64,000 bases of DNA from Pseudomonas brassicacearum (GCF_003732225.1 NZ_MOBJ01000007.1:203333-267332); one strand, 5' to 3'. Positions 1 to 11,673 are shown, counted from the first letter of the stretch. A program made the numbers and translations. Notes: a model not told the origin generated them from the letters alone.

Positions 1-6
1 AGCAGG

Positions 7-42
7 ATCAAAAGATCGCAGCCTTCGGCAGCTCCCACGGGG
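7..42. repeat. REP-like palindrome, type B (single)
   Basis: Single half-element with the core GATCGCAGCCTTCGGCAGCT. The same core recurs in inverted pairs near 24408, 32813 and 49497. It lies downstream of the tRNA-Leu terminator. Confidence 0.6.
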
Positions 43-72
43 CGGCGGGGTGGGCTCACTTTTCTGTAGGCG

Positions 73-102
73 AAAAAAAAGGCCTTGCTAAGCAAGACCT
101 TT
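73..102 (-). terminator. Rho-independent terminator of tRNA-Leu
   Basis: Read on the minus strand, a 10-bp stem (AAGGTCTTGC paired with GCAAGGCCTT) with a 3-nt loop is followed by a run of eight T. It sits 8 bp past the CCA end of the tRNA. Confidence 0.8.
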
Positions 103-110
103 CTTAATTT

Positions 111-195
111 TGGTGCCCCGAGGGAGACTCGAACTCCCACTCCTTTCGAAAACGGATTTTGAATCCGCCGCGTCTACCAATTCCGCCATCAGGGC
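111..195 (-). tRNA. tRNA-Leu (anticodon CAA)
   Basis: The minus strand folds into an 85-nt cloverleaf. The acceptor stem GCCCTGA/TCGGGGC flanks a long variable arm typical of class II tRNAs. The anticodon loop reads TTCAAAA with anticodon CAA, and the TpsiC arm contains GTTCGAGTC. The 3' CCA is encoded. It decodes UUG leucine codons. A strong promoter (209-237) and terminator (73-102) suggest a monocistronic unit, divergent from queA. Confidence 0.95.
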
Positions 196-208
196 TCAAT
201 GGCGGCGA

Positions 209-237
209 AGTATAGAGATGAGATAACCGTCGGTCAA
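209..237 (-). promoter_or_regulatory. Sigma-70 promoter of tRNA-Leu
   Basis: On the minus strand TTGACC (232-237) is followed after exactly 17 bp by TATACT (209-214), about 14 bp before the tRNA 5' end. Both boxes are near consensus. Confidence 0.75.
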
Positions 238-302
238 TCAGGTACATGGAGAATTTTCACTATTTCCGCTAGACTTCCCGGCCCTGCTAGACGAACCCCA
301 TC

Positions 303-2482
<2,180 letters not shown>

Positions 2483-2526
2483 GTTTTAAAACGTTTAAGA
2501 CCCTAATTTTGCAACTGGAGTGCTAA

Positions 2527-2862
2527 ATGAGCTTTTTTATCTCTAATGCGATGGCTGACGCCGCTGCACCTGCTGCCGGCCCTATGGGTGGCGGTTTCGA
2601 GTGGATTTTCCTGGTGGGTTTCCTGGTCATTTTCTACTTGATGATCTGGCGTCCACAGGCCAAGCGCGCCAAAGAGCAGAAGAACCTGCTTGGCAACTTG
2701 CAAAAAGGTGACGAAGTTGTGACCTCTGGCGGTATCGCCGGCAAGATCACCAAAGTAGCTGATGATTTCGTTGTTCTCGAAGTTTCTGACTCGGTAGAGC
2801 TGAAGTTCCAGAAAGGCGCTATCGCTGCCACGCTGCCAAAAGGCACGCTGAAAGCGATCTAA
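2527..2862 (+). CDS. yajC: Sec translocon accessory protein YajC
   Basis: A small inner-membrane protein that associates with SecDF-YidC and the SecYEG translocon. It has 111 aa, with one transmembrane segment (about residues 25-45, FEWIFLVGFLVIFYLMIW) followed by a basic stretch and the conserved GDEVVTSGGIAGKITKV motif. An RBS (CTGGAG) precedes the ATG. It lies between tgt and secD, the conserved proteobacterial order. Confidence 0.95.
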   Translation: MSFFISNAMADAAAPAAGPMGGGFEWIFLVGFLVIFYLMIWRPQAKRAKEQKNLLGNLQKGDEVVTSGGIAGKITKVADDFVVLEVSDSVELKFQKGAIAATLPKGTLKAI

Positions 2863-2924
2863 GTTTCATCTTTTACCAATCGACGGGGCGCGCAAGGCGC
2901 CCCGCGTCATAAGCGGGCGGCGTG

Positions 2925-4793
2925 ATGCTGAACAAATACCCTCTGTGGAAATACGTACTGATCCTGGCGGTGCTGGCGATCGGTTTGATTTATTCCGCTC
3001 CCAATCTTTATCCTGACGATCCGGCCATTCAGGTCAGTGGTGCAAGTACTGCGCTGCAGGTTAATCAGGCGGATCTGGATCGTGTGAGCAAAGCGCTCAA
3101 CGACGCCGGGATCAACGTCAAGGCTGCCACTCTTTCGGCCAACGGCAAGGGCGGTTTGTTGCGTCTGACCAAGGCTGAAGACCAACTGCCAGCCAAAGAC
3201 GTCGTGCGCAAGGCGCTGGGTGATGACTATGTTGTCGCGCTGAACCTGGCACAAACAACCCCGCAATGGCTGCGCACCCTTGGCGCGCATCCGATGAAGC
3301 TGGGTCTGGACTTGTCCGGTGGTGTGCACTTCCTGCTTGAAGTGGACATGGATAAAGCCCTCGACGCCCGCCTGAAAGTCTACGAAGGCGACGTCAAGAG
3401 CCTGTTGCGTAAAGAGAAGCTGCGCTATCGCAGCCTGCCGCAACTCAATGGCGCCATTCAGCTGGGTTTCAGTGATGAAGCTTCCCGCGAAGACGCTCGT
3501 GCGCTGATCCGCAAGAACTTCAACGATTTCGACATTGTTCCGGCCGACCTCAATGGTCAGGCGGTACTGCGTCTGGCGATGACCCCGGCCAAGCTGGCGG
3601 AAATCCGCGAATACTCCATCAAGCAGAACTTGACCACGGTGCGTAACCGCGTCAACGAGCTGGGTGTTGCCGAACCTATCGTTCAGCGTCAGGGCGCCAA
3701 CCGCATCGTGGTTGAGCTGCCAGGCGTGCAAGACACTGCCGAAGCCAAGCGTATCCTCGGCAAGACGGCCAACCTCGAGTTCCGTCTGGCCGCTGAGCCA
3801 GGTGCGTCCAAAGCTACTTCCGAGACCTTCGAGTTCCGTGAGGGCAAGCGTCCTCCTGCGCAAATCGAGCGTGGCCTGATCATCACTGGCGACCAGGTCA
3901 CTGACGCCAAGGCTGGTTTCGGTGAGCACGGTGCGCCGGAAGTGAACATTCGTCTGGACGGTCACGGTGGTGAGCTGATGAACCGTGCGACGCGTTCCAA
4001 CGTCGGTCGCAGCATGGCGGTGATCTTCATCGAGCAGCGCCCGGTGACGACTTACGTCAAGCAGATGGTCAACGGCGTCGAGAAAGACGTGCCGGTTCAG
4101 ACCTTCAAGGAAGAGAAAAAGATCATCAGCCTGGCGACCATTCAGTCGCCGCTGGGTGCGCAGTTCCGCATCACTGGCCTGAACGGTCAGGGCGAGTCCT
4201 CGGAGCTGGCATTGCTGCTGCGCGCCGGTGGTCTGGCGGCACCGATGTACTTTGCTGAAGAGCGCACGATCGGTCCAAGCCTGGGTGCTGACAACATCAC
4301 CAAGGGTATCGATGCGTCGCTGTGGGGTATGCTGTTCGTTTCGCTGTTCATCATGGCCATCTACCGCTTCTTCGGCCTGATCGCCACGGTTGCGCTGGCG
4401 GTGAACATGGTGCTGCTGCTGGCCTTGATGTCTCTGCTGGGGGCAACGCTGACCCTGCCAGGTATCGCCGGTATCGTCTTGACCATGGGTATGGCGGTCG
4501 ACGCCAACGTACTGATCTTCTCGCGGATACGTGAAGAGATCGCGGCCGGCATGACGGTGCAGCGGGCAATCAACGAAGGCTTCGGCCGGGCATTCACTGC
4601 GATTCTCGACGCCAACCTGACCACTCTGCTGGTCGGCGGCATCCTCTTTGCGATGGGCACCGGCCCGGTCAAAGGCTTCGCAGTGACCATGTCCCTCGGG
4701 ATCTTTACCTCGATGTTCACGGCCATCATGGTGACCCGCGCGATGGTCAACCTGATCTTCGGCGGTCGTGACTTCAAGAAGTTGTGGATTTAA
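2925..4793 (+). CDS. secD: Protein translocase subunit SecD
   Basis: SecD forms with SecF a proton-driven RND-type complex that helps complete export of preproteins on the periplasmic side. About 622 aa: an N-terminal TM helix, a large periplasmic P1 region beginning at LGLDLSGGVHFLLEVDM, and five C-terminal TM helices with the motif GMAVDANVLIFSRIREE. A GTG directly precedes the ATG at 2925; the ATG is preferred because Pseudomonas SecD normally starts MLNKYPLW. Confidence 0.96.
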   Translation: MLNKYPLWKYVLILAVLAIGLIYSAPNLYPDDPAIQVSGASTALQVNQADLDRVSKALNDAGINVKAATLSANGKGGLLRLTKAEDQLPAKDVVRKALGDDYVVALNLAQTTPQWLRTLGAHPMKLGLDLSGGVHFLLEVDMDKALDARLKVYEGDVKSLLRKEKLRYRSLPQLNGAIQLGFSDEASREDARALIRKNFNDFDIVPADLNGQAVLRLAMTPAKLAEIREYSIKQNLTTVRNRVNELGVAEPIVQRQGANRIVVELPGVQDTAEAKRILGKTANLEFRLAAEPGASKATSETFEFREGKRPPAQIERGLIITGDQVTDAKAGFGEHGAPEVNIRLDGHGGELMNRATRSNVGRSMAVIFIEQRPVTTYVKQMVNGVEKDVPVQTFKEEKKIISLATIQSPLGAQFRITGLNGQGESSELALLLRAGGLAAPMYFAEERTIGPSLGADNITKGIDASLWGMLFVSLFIMAIYRFFGLIATVALAVNMVLLLALMSLLGATLTLPGIAGIVLTMGMAVDANVLIFSRIREEIAAGMTVQRAINEGFGRAFTAILDANLTTLLVGGILFAMGTGPVKGFAVTMSLGIFTSMFTAIMVTRAMVNLIFGGRDFKKLWI

Positions 4794-4802
4794 GGGGCTG
4801 CC

Positions 4803-5717
4803 ATGTTACGTACTATCAACTTCATGGGCGTTCGCAACGTTGCGTTCGGCGTCACATTGTTCCTTACCGCTCTGGCGTTGTTCAGCTGCTTCCACAAGGG
4901 CATGAACTACGGTCTGGACTTCACCGGCGGTACGCTCATCGAGCTGACCTACGAGCATCCGGCCGACGTCATGAAGGTTCGCTCCCAGCTGACTGAGGCG
5001 GGTTATCACGAAGCGATCGTTCAGAGCTTCGGCGCTACCACCGATTTGCTGGTGCGCATGCCTGGCGAAGACCCGCAGCTGGGTCACCAGGTCGCTGAAG
5101 CGCTGCAGAAAGTCGGCGGCGACAACCCGGCCGTGGTCAAGCGTGTCGAGTTCGTGGGCCCGCAGGTCGGTGAAGAGCTGCGCGACCAGGGCGGCCTCGG
5201 CATGCTCATGGCGCTGGGCGGCATTCTGATCTACCTGGCGTTCCGCTTTCAGTGGAAGTTCGCGGTCGGTGCGATTGTCTCGCTGATCCACGACGTGATC
5301 GTGACCATCGGTATCCTGTCGTTCTTCCAGATCACCTTCGACCTGACGGTATTGGCGGCGGTACTGGCGATCATCGGTTACTCGCTGAACGACACCATTG
5401 TGGTATTCGACCGGGTTCGTGAGAACTTCCGGGTGCTGCGCAAGGCTACGCTGATCGAGAACATCAACATCTCGACCACGCAAACCCTGCTGCGGACCAT
5501 GGCGACGTCGATCTCCACCTTGCTGGCGATCTCGGCGCTGCTGTTCTTCGGCGGCGACAACCTGTTCGGCTTCTCCATTGCGCTGTTTATCGGTGTTCTG
5601 GCGGGTACTTACTCGTCGATCTACATCGCGAACGTGGTGCTGATCTGGCTGAACCTGAGCAGCGAGGACCTGATTCCTCCTGCCAATACCGAGAAGGAAG
5701 TGGACGACCGCCCTTGA
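4803..5717 (+). CDS. secF: Protein translocase subunit SecF
   Basis: Partner of SecD in the inner membrane. The 304-aa protein has an N-terminal TM helix, the periplasmic signature GMNYGLDFTGGTLIEL, and a five-helix C-terminal bundle with GYSLNDTIVVFDRVREN. It starts 9 bp after secD with an AAGGGG ribosome binding site, so it is co-transcribed. A strong terminator follows at 5745-5776, closing the operon. Confidence 0.96.
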   Translation: MLRTINFMGVRNVAFGVTLFLTALALFSCFHKGMNYGLDFTGGTLIELTYEHPADVMKVRSQLTEAGYHEAIVQSFGATTDLLVRMPGEDPQLGHQVAEALQKVGGDNPAVVKRVEFVGPQVGEELRDQGGLGMLMALGGILIYLAFRFQWKFAVGAIVSLIHDVIVTIGILSFFQITFDLTVLAAVLAIIGYSLNDTIVVFDRVRENFRVLRKATLIENINISTTQTLLRTMATSISTLLAISALLFFGGDNLFGFSIALFIGVLAGTYSSIYIANVVLIWLNLSSEDLIPPANTEKEVDDRP

Positions 5718-5744
5718 GGCGTTATTTCCTCTCGTTATAACCAG

Positions 5745-5776
5745 AAGGCGCGAGTATTGAACTCGCGCCTTTTTTT
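5745..5776 (+). terminator. Terminator of the queA-secF operon
   Basis: Inverted repeat AAGGCGCGAGT / ACTCGCGCCTT with a 5-nt loop followed by seven T. Confidence 0.85.
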
Positions 5777-5835
5777 ATGCTCCAACATTGGGAGAAGCGC
5801 GGGCACGTCCCGCATGTGATGGTCAGGAGGTTCAT

Positions 5836-6390
5836 GTGAACAAGTCGTTACTGGTTGGTGCGGTATTGGGTGCTGTCGGTGTCACTGCCGGAGGCGCTGT
5901 TGCCACCTACAGCCTGGTAAAAAGCGGCGGACCTGAGTATGCGCAAGTACTGGCAGTCGAGCCGGTCAAGACACAGATCAAGACGCCACGTGAAGTGTGC
6001 AGGGATGTACCTGTTACCCGGCAGGCGCCGGTGAAGGATCAGCATCAGATCCTCGGTACGGTGATCGGCGCAGTCGGCGGTGGTCTGTTGGGCAATATGG
6101 TCGGTGGCGGTAATGGCAAAAAACTTGCCACCGTGGCCGGTGCGGTTGGCGGCGGTTACGCCGGCAACAGAGTGCAGGAAGGCATGCAGGAGCGTGATAC
6201 CAGCACCTCGATGCAAAGGCGTTGCGAAACGGTCAACGACGTCAGCGACAAGCTCGTAGGCTATGACGTTCGGTATTCGTTGGGTGGTAAAGAAGGCAAA
6301 GTGCGGATGGATCGTGATCCGGGCAACCAGATTCCGGTCGACAAGGACGGTCATCTGATCCTGGGACAGAATCAGCCCGCTCAGAAATAA
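5836..6390 (+). CDS. Glycine-zipper 2TM domain envelope protein
   Basis: A 184-aa protein of unknown exact role, in the family of surface or outer-membrane antigens with a glycine zipper. An N-terminal membrane helix (about residues 5-25) is followed by a cysteine-containing linker and the glycine-rich hairpin LGTVIGAVGGGLLGNMVGGG / GAVGGGYAGNRVQEGM. The GTG at 5836 is the likely start: AGGAGG lies 6 bp upstream, and the open frame upstream has no comparable signal. The position after secF matches the backbone order of other pseudomonads. Confidence 0.8.
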   Translation: MNKSLLVGAVLGAVGVTAGGAVATYSLVKSGGPEYAQVLAVEPVKTQIKTPREVCRDVPVTRQAPVKDQHQILGTVIGAVGGGLLGNMVGGGNGKKLATVAGAVGGGYAGNRVQEGMQERDTSTSMQRRCETVNDVSDKLVGYDVRYSLGGKEGKVRMDRDPGNQIPVDKDGHLILGQNQPAQK

Positions 6391-6406
6391 GCTGATTGCC
6401 AGGCTC

Positions 6407-6435
6407 AAAAAAAGCACCCGAACGGGTGCTTTTTT
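6407..6435 (+). terminator. Terminator after the glycine-zipper gene
   Basis: Hairpin GCACCC-GAAC-GGGTGC flanked by A-run and T-run, so it could work in both directions. Confidence 0.85.
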
Positions 6436-6467
6436 GTACCCGGGATTTATGCCCACCCCTCATCCCC

Positions 6468-6557
6468 TGTGGGAGCGAGCTTGCTCGCGATGGCTATATA
6501 TCAGTCGACATCAATGTTGAATGTTAGATGGTCATCGCGAGCAAGCTCGCTCCCACA
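6468..6557. repeat. REP pair (BIME), type A
   Basis: Two inverted copies of the GTGGGAGCGAGCTTGCTCGC element about 40 bp apart, between two convergent terminators. Confidence 0.8.
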
Positions 6558-6595
6558 ATGGGGATGTGGTGTTTTCAAGGTCAAATCTCAGGCAT

Positions 6596-6624
6596 AAAAA
6601 AAGCACCCCGAAGGGTGCTTTTTT
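6596..6624 (-). terminator. Terminator of suhB
   Basis: Hairpin GCACCC-CGAA-GGGTGC with A/T runs on both sides. It is almost identical to the terminator at 6407 and lies 11 bp past the suhB stop. Confidence 0.85.
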
Positions 6625-6635
6625 GTGCCTGGCGC

Positions 6636-7454
6636 TTAGCGTTTCAGCGAGGCTGGCAGGTGCGGCTGGATGGCCGTCAGGACTGCTTTGAAGCACTTGG
6701 TGTTACCGGCAACGATGTGGCCTTTTTCAAGGAAATCGTGACCGCCGGTGAAGTCGCTCACCAGGCCGCCAGCTTCCTGGATCAGCAGGGCGCCTGCAGC
6801 CATGTCCCACTCGGACAGGCCCGACTCCCAAAATGCGTCGAAACGGCCGGCAGCTACGTAGGCCAGGTCCAGGCTCGCTGCGCCAGCGCGGCGGATGCCG
6901 GCGGTCTGGCCAACCAGGGCGCGGAACATGCCCAGGTAGTTGTCGAGGTTGTCCATCTGGTCGTCACGGAACGGGAAGCCCGTACCCAGCAGCGCGCCTT
7001 CAAGGCTGGTGCGACCGCTTACGCGCAGACGACGACCGTTGAGTTGAGCGCCACGACCACGGCTGGCGGTGAATTCTTCCTGGCGAACCGGGTCCAGAAC
7101 CACTGCGTGTTCCAGGCGGCCACGGTATTTGCAGGCGATGCTGACGGCGAAATGCGGAACGCCGCGCAGGAAGTTGGTGGTGCCGTCCAGTGGGTCGATG
7201 ATCCACAGGTATTCTTCACCTTCGATCCCGGTACCGGCGTGCATGCCGGTCTCTTCACCCATGATCGAATGATTCGGGTAAGCCTTGCGCAGCGCGTCGA
7301 TGATTTTCTGTTCGGCAGCGCGATCCACTTCGGACACATAGTCCTTGGCGTCTTTTTCGTCGACCTTGATGGTATCCAGGCGCTCGATGGAGCGGAAGAT
7401 CAATTCACTGGCGCTGCGGGCGGCGCGCAGCGCGATATTCAGCATGGGCTGCAT
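6636..7454 (-). CDS. suhB: Inositol-1-monophosphatase SuhB
   Basis: A Mg-dependent, Li-sensitive phosphatase of the IMPase family; SuhB homologues also act in ribosomal RNA antitermination complexes. 272 aa, with metal-binding signatures GEETG (about 70), WIIDPLDGTTNF (about 84-95) and SEWDMAAGALLIQEAGG near the C-terminus. AGGTGA lies upstream of the ATG. It is divergent from trmJ with a 146-bp intergenic region that must hold both promoters; I could not assign boxes confidently. Confidence 0.95.
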   Translation of the reverse strand: MQPMLNIALRAARSASELIFRSIERLDTIKVDEKDAKDYVSEVDRAAEQKIIDALRKAYPNHSIMGEETGMHAGTGIEGEEYLWIIDPLDGTTNFLRGVPHFAVSIACKYRGRLEHAVVLDPVRQEEFTASRGRGAQLNGRRLRVSGRTSLEGALLGTGFPFRDDQMDNLDNYLGMFRALVGQTAGIRRAGAASLDLAYVAAGRFDAFWESGLSEWDMAAGALLIQEAGGLVSDFTGGHDFLEKGHIVAGNTKCFKAVLTAIQPHLPASLKR

Positions 7455-7600
7455 GGATGTGTCACCTAAGGTTGTTAAAGAAAGCCGAGCATTCTATCAG
7501 AAGTTTTCTTCAGGTGAAGGTCGGCGTTCGCTTTCATAGCTTAACGGTAGGATCAACTGTAAGATTTGCTCCCCATATTTAGTGTCAGAGAGCGCCTCCC

Positions 7601-8371
7601 TTGCTGCAGAACATTCGTGTCGTCCTGGTCAATACCAGCCATCCGGGGAATATCGGCGGGGCTGCGCGTGCCATGAAGAACATGGGCCTGTCGCGACTGG
7701 TGCTGGTCGAGCCGCGGTTGTTCCCGCACCACGAAGCCGATGCGCGTGCTTCCGGTGCTGGCGACATCCTGGAAAACGCCCAGGTCGTCGCCACGCTGGA
7801 AGATGCGCTGGTCGGCTGTAATCTGGTGCTCGGCACCAGCGCGCGTGACCGTCGTATCCCTTGGCCGCTGCTCGATCCCCGTGAATGTGGGGTGAAGGTG
7901 GTCGAGGAAGCGGCGCAAGGCGCCGAGATCGCGTTGGTGTTTGGTCGTGAAGACTCCGGCCTGACCAATGAAGAGCTGCAGCGATGTCATTATCACGTGC
8001 ACATCCCATCGGACCCTGAGTTCAGTTCGCTGAATCTCGGGGCAGCGGTGCAGGTGTTGAGCTATGAAGTGCGCATGTCCTGGTTGGCGGCTGAAGGTCA
8101 GCCAAGCAAGATCGAGAAGGATGAAGTGGCGTCCACCAAGAGTGGCGAGCTGGCGACCATGGATGAGCTTGAGCGATTCTATGAGCACCTGGAACAGACT
8201 CTGGTGGCCATCGAATTCCTCGATCCGGAAAAGCCACGGCACTTGATGGCGCGCCTGCGTCGGTTGTACGGACGAAGCTCGGTCAGTCGGGCGGAAATGA
8301 ATATTTTGCGTGGCATCCTCACGGAAACCCAAAAAGCGGCCCGTGGTGAGCTCCTTAAGCGGAAGGATTAA
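7601..8371 (+). CDS. trmJ: tRNA (cytidine/uridine-2'-O-)-methyltransferase TrmJ
   Basis: A SPOUT-class, SAM-dependent methyltransferase that 2'-O-methylates position 32 of several tRNAs. 256 aa; the knot signatures [33 protein letters not shown] and [18 protein letters not shown] are intact, followed by a C-terminal helical extension. The start is TTG at 7601, chosen because it places the conserved N-terminus ([16 protein letters not shown]) correctly; the upstream GAGAG is a weak RBS. Its TAA overlaps the ATGATG of cysE. Confidence 0.93.
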   Translation: MLQNIRVVLVNTSHPGNIGGAARAMKNMGLSRLVLVEPRLFPHHEADARASGAGDILENAQVVATLEDALVGCNLVLGTSARDRRIPWPLLDPRECGVKVVEEAAQGAEIALVFGREDSGLTNEELQRCHYHVHIPSDPEFSSLNLGAAVQVLSYEVRMSWLAAEGQPSKIEKDEVASTKSGELATMDELERFYEHLEQTLVAIEFLDPEKPRHLMARLRRLYGRSSVSRAEMNILRGILTETQKAARGELLKRKD

Positions 8372-8373
8372 TG

Positions 8374-9150
8374 ATGTTCGAGCGTTTGCATGAAGATATC
8401 CAGAGCGTTTTCCACCGTGACCCGGCGGCACGTAATGCTTTCGAGGTGCTGACCTGCTACCCGGGCATGCACGCCATCTGGATTCATCGTCTGTCGTCGG
8501 CGTTATGGGGCATGGGCTGGAAATGGCTGGCCCGGCTGGTATCGAACTTCGGTCGCTGGTTGACCGGGATCGAAATTCATCCAGGCGCCAAGGTTGGCCG
8601 TCGCTTCTTTATTGACCATGGCATGGGTATTGTCATCGGCGAAACCGCTGAAATCGGCAATGACGTGACGCTGTATCAGGGCGTGACCCTCGGCGGTACC
8701 AGTTGGAACAAAGGCAAGCGCCACCCGACGCTGGAAGACGGCGTAGTGGTGGGGGCGGGTGCCAAGGTGCTGGGTCCGTTCACCGTGGGTGCCGGTGCCA
8801 AGGTGGGTTCCAATGCGGTGGTGACCAAGGCTGTGCCGGCAGGGGCAACGGTGGTCGGTATTCCGGGGCGGATTATCGTCAAGTCCGATGATGAGCTGGA
8901 AGCCAGGCGCAAGGCCATGGCCGAGAAGATTGGTTTTGATGCCTACGGCGTCAGTGAAGACATGCCGGACCCGGTGGCGCGCGCCATCGGTCAGTTGCTG
9001 GATCACCTGCAAGCGGTCGACGGTCGTCTGGAAGACATGTGCGGCGCGCTCAAGGACCTGGGCAGCCCTTACTGTGCCAAAGACTTGCCCGAGCTGCGCG
9101 AAGAAGACTTCGCCTGTGTAAAAGGCAAGGATGAAAGCAAGGCCAGCTGA
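8374..9150 (+). CDS. cysE: Serine O-acetyltransferase CysE
   Basis: Acetylates L-serine with acetyl-CoA, the committed step of cysteine synthesis. About 258 aa: an N-terminal helical domain, then the left-handed beta-helix with hexapeptide repeats ([46 protein letters not shown]). ATG codons at 8371 and 8374 are both possible; 8374 gives better spacing from GGAAGG and the usual MFERL start. It is coupled to trmJ and lies just upstream of the isc operon, which needs cysteine as sulfur donor. Confidence 0.95.
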   Translation: MFERLHEDIQSVFHRDPAARNAFEVLTCYPGMHAIWIHRLSSALWGMGWKWLARLVSNFGRWLTGIEIHPGAKVGRRFFIDHGMGIVIGETAEIGNDVTLYQGVTLGGTSWNKGKRHPTLEDGVVVGAGAKVLGPFTVGAGAKVGSNAVVTKAVPAGATVVGIPGRIIVKSDDELEARRKAMAEKIGFDAYGVSEDMPDPVARAIGQLLDHLQAVDGRLEDMCGALKDLGSPYCAKDLPELREEDFACVKGKDESKAS

Positions 9151-9162
9151 ATCGGGTTGGCC

Positions 9163-9241
9163 CCATCGCGAGCGGGCTCGCTCCCACACTGGATCTATGC
9201 AACACCAGAGAACCCTTGTGGGAGCGAGCTTGCTCGCGATG
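9163..9241. repeat. REP pair (BIME), type A
   Basis: Inverted pair of the GCGAGCAAGCTCGCTCCCAC family between cysE and the iscR promoter; the left copy has a GCGGG variant. Confidence 0.75.
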
Positions 9242-9310
9242 AGCGATAACGCGCATTTGCTGGTCGATCACCTCCAGCCTTTGCTATAGTGCGCGCGCTC
9301 TTTTGCGGGT

Positions 9311-9361
9311 AAACCTGACTAAAGTACTAGGTCTTATAGTTGACTTAAATACTCGGGAATT
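9311..9361 (+). promoter_or_regulatory. Two tandem IscR type-1-like binding sites
   Basis: The sites 9311-9335 (AAACCTGACTAAAGTACTAG...) and 9337-9361 (ATAGTTGACTTAAATACTCG...) both fit the 25-bp pattern with a GACT core and a pyrimidine/purine-rich mirror half, as known for [2Fe-2S]-IscR autorepression. They overlap the iscR promoter. Confidence 0.6.
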
Positions 9362-9368
9362 GCATACT
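9340..9368 (+). promoter_or_regulatory. Putative promoter of the isc operon
   Basis: TTGACT (9340-9345), 17-bp spacer, CATACT (9363-9368). It is covered by the proximal IscR-like site, so occupancy would block RNA polymerase. Confidence 0.5.
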
Positions 9369-9401
9369 CGCCCCCATCCCGAAACTCCGTGGTAATTGTC
9401 C

Positions 9402-9893
9402 ATGCGACTGACTACAAAAGGCCGATACGCTGTCACCGCCATGCTTGACCTGGCGTTGCACGCGCAACACGGGCCGGTGTCCCTGGCCGATATCTCTGAG
9501 CGCCAAGGCATTTCCCTGTCCTACCTCGAACAGCTTTTCGCCAAATTGCGCCGCAGCAATCTGGTCTCCAGTGTTCGTGGTCCGGGTGGTGGCTACCAGC
9601 TATCGCGTGACATGCAGGGCATCCAGGTCGCTCAGGTGATCGATGCGGTAAACGAATCGGTCGATGCAACCAAATGCCAGGGCCTGGGTGATTGCCATGG
9701 TGGCGACACCTGCCTGACTCACCACTTGTGGTGTGATCTGAGCCTGCAAATCCACGAATTTCTGAGCGGTATCAGCTTGGCTGACCTTGTCACTCGCCGT
9801 GAGGTGCAGGAAGTAGCCCAGCGTCAGGACCAGCGTCGTTGCAACAGCAAGACACCGCGTCTGGACAAGATTGAAGCGTCCGCCGTCGAATGA
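9402..9893 (+). CDS. iscR: Fe-S cluster assembly transcriptional regulator IscR
   Basis: An Rrf2-family winged-helix regulator that senses Fe-S status and represses isc in its [2Fe-2S] form. 163 aa from the ATG at 9402 ([20 protein letters not shown]). The recognition region is [17 protein letters not shown] followed by the wing [12 protein letters not shown]. Cluster ligands Cys92, Cys98, Cys104 and His107 are all present. It is the first gene of the operon, followed 50 bp later by iscS. Confidence 0.97.
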   Translation: MRLTTKGRYAVTAMLDLALHAQHGPVSLADISERQGISLSYLEQLFAKLRRSNLVSSVRGPGGGYQLSRDMQGIQVAQVIDAVNESVDATKCQGLGDCHGGDTCLTHHLWCDLSLQIHEFLSGISLADLVTRREVQEVAQRQDQRRCNSKTPRLDKIEASAVE

Positions 9894-9943
9894 CAGCCAA
9901 AGAGCTAGCGGCACGCCAGCCAGCCTGATTTAGGAGAGAGTCC

Positions 9944-11158
9944 ATGAAATTGCCGATTTACCTTGATTACTCTGCGACCACCCCGGTTGATCCGCGTGTC
10001 GCGCAAAAGATGAGTGAATGCCTGCTGGTCGACGGAAACTTCGGTAACCCGGCGTCCCGCTCCCACGTGTTCGGCTGGAAAGCCGAAGAATCGGTCGAAA
10101 ACGCTCGCCGCCAGGTCGCCGATCTGGTCAACGCCGACCCGCGTGAAATCGTCTGGACCTCCGGTGCCACCGAGTCCGACAACCTGGCAATCAAGGGTGT
10201 CGCGCATTTCTATGGCACCAAAGGCAAGCACCTGATCACCACCAAGATCGAACACAAGGCTGTCCTCGACACCATGCGCCAACTGGAGCGCGAAGGTTTC
10301 GAAGTCACCTACCTCGATCCTCGTGAAGACGGTCTGGTGACGCCTGAGATGATCGAAGCCGCGCTGCGTGATGACACCATCCTGGTCTCGGTCATGCACG
10401 TGAACAACGAAATCGGCACCATCAACGACATCGCAGCCATCGGCGAACTGACCCGCTCCAAGGGCATCCTGTTCCATGTCGACGCTGCACAGTCCACTGG
10501 CAAGGTCGAGATCGACCTGCAGAAGCTGAAAGTCGATCTGATGTCCTTCTCGGCTCACAAAACCTATGGCCCTAAAGGCATCGGTGCGCTGTACGTAAGC
10601 CGCAAGCCGCGTGTTCGCCTTGAAGCGGCCATGCACGGCGGCGGTCACGAGCGCGGCATGCGTTCCGGCACCCTGGCGACTCACCAGATCGTTGGCATGG
10701 GCGAAGCGTTCCGTGTGGCCAAGGAAGACATGGCTGCCGAAAACGTCCGTATCAAAGCCCTGAGCGACCGTTTCTTCAAGCAGGTCGAAGGCCTCGAAGA
10801 GCTGTACGTCAACGGCAGCCTGACTGCTCGCGTTCCGCACAACCTGAACCTGAGCTTCAACTACGTTGAAGGCGAGTCGCTGATCATGGCGCTCAAGGAT
10901 CTGGCAGTATCGTCCGGTTCGGCCTGCACCTCGGCGTCGCTTGAGCCTTCGTACGTACTGCGCGCCCTGGGCCGCAACGACGAACTGGCACACAGCTCGA
11001 TTCGCTTCACCTTCGGCCGTTTCACCACCGAAGAAGAAATCGATTATGCCGCGCAGAAAGTCTGCGAGGCCGTCACCAAGCTGCGCGCTCTGTCGCCGCT
11101 GTGGGACATGTACAAAGACGGCGTCGACATTTCGAAAATCGAGTGGGCGGCACACTAA
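9944..11158 (+). CDS. iscS: Cysteine desulfurase IscS
   Basis: A PLP enzyme that converts cysteine to alanine and a persulfide used for Fe-S clusters and thio-modified tRNA. 404 aa. The Schiff-base lysine lies in [12 protein letters not shown], and the mobile-loop catalytic cysteine in [21 protein letters not shown]. The AGGAGAGAG ribosome binding site is strong. A 94-bp gap with a potential hairpin separates it from iscU. Confidence 0.98.
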   Translation: MKLPIYLDYSATTPVDPRVAQKMSECLLVDGNFGNPASRSHVFGWKAEESVENARRQVADLVNADPREIVWTSGATESDNLAIKGVAHFYGTKGKHLITTKIEHKAVLDTMRQLEREGFEVTYLDPREDGLVTPEMIEAALRDDTILVSVMHVNNEIGTINDIAAIGELTRSKGILFHVDAAQSTGKVEIDLQKLKVDLMSFSAHKTYGPKGIGALYVSRKPRVRLEAAMHGGGHERGMRSGTLATHQIVGMGEAFRVAKEDMAAENVRIKALSDRFFKQVEGLEELYVNGSLTARVPHNLNLSFNYVEGESLIMALKDLAVSSGSACTSASLEPSYVLRALGRNDELAHSSIRFTFGRFTTEEEIDYAAQKVCEAVTKLRALSPLWDMYKDGVDISKIEWAAH

Positions 11159-11177
11159 CGAATTAAGTCGCCGCACA

Positions 11178-11219
11178 CGGGCTCTGTAAACCTGTTGAAA
11201 CGTTGGCTTGCAGGGCCCG
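11178..11219 (+). other. Stem-loop between iscS and iscU
   Basis: CGGGCTCTG (11178-11186) pairs with CAGGGCCCG (11211-11219), nine pairs including one G-U, enclosing a 24-nt loop. No T-run follows, so it is not an obvious terminator; it may affect mRNA processing or stability. Confidence 0.4.
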
Positions 11220-11252
11220 AAGAGCGACTATCTGATGAGTGAGGATTGAATC

Positions 11253-11639
11253 ATGGCTTACAGCGAAAAGGTCATCGACCACTACGAGAACCCGCGCAAC
11301 GTCGGCAAGATGGACGCGGAAGATCCTGATGTCGGCACCGGCATGGTCGGCGCTCCGGCGTGCGGCGACGTTATGCGCCTGCAAATCAAGGTCAACGAGC
11401 AAGGCATCATCGAAGATGCCAAGTTCAAGACCTACGGCTGCGGCTCTGCCATTGCTTCCAGCTCCCTCGCCACCGAGTGGATGAAGGGCAAGACGCTGGA
11501 TGAGGCAGAAACCATCAAGAACACTCAGCTGGCTGAAGAACTGGCCTTGCCGCCAGTGAAAATCCACTGCTCGGTACTCGCTGAAGACGCCATCAAGGCT
11601 GCCGTTCGCGATTACAAGCAGAAGAAAGGCTTGATCTGA
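11253..11639 (+). CDS. iscU: Fe-S cluster scaffold protein IscU
   Basis: The scaffold on which IscS, IscA/ferredoxin and HscAB build and release [2Fe-2S] clusters. 128 aa with ligand cysteines in [20 protein letters not shown] and HCSVLAEDA, the assembly Asp within the first of these, and the HscA-recognition motif LPPVK just before the third cysteine. Confidence 0.97.
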   Translation: MAYSEKVIDHYENPRNVGKMDAEDPDVGTGMVGAPACGDVMRLQIKVNEQGIIEDAKFKTYGCGSAIASSSLATEWMKGKTLDEAETIKNTQLAEELALPPVKIHCSVLAEDAIKAAVRDYKQKKGLI

Positions 11640-11673
11640 CTTTCAAGTATTGGCGACGAGTAAGGAGTCACCG

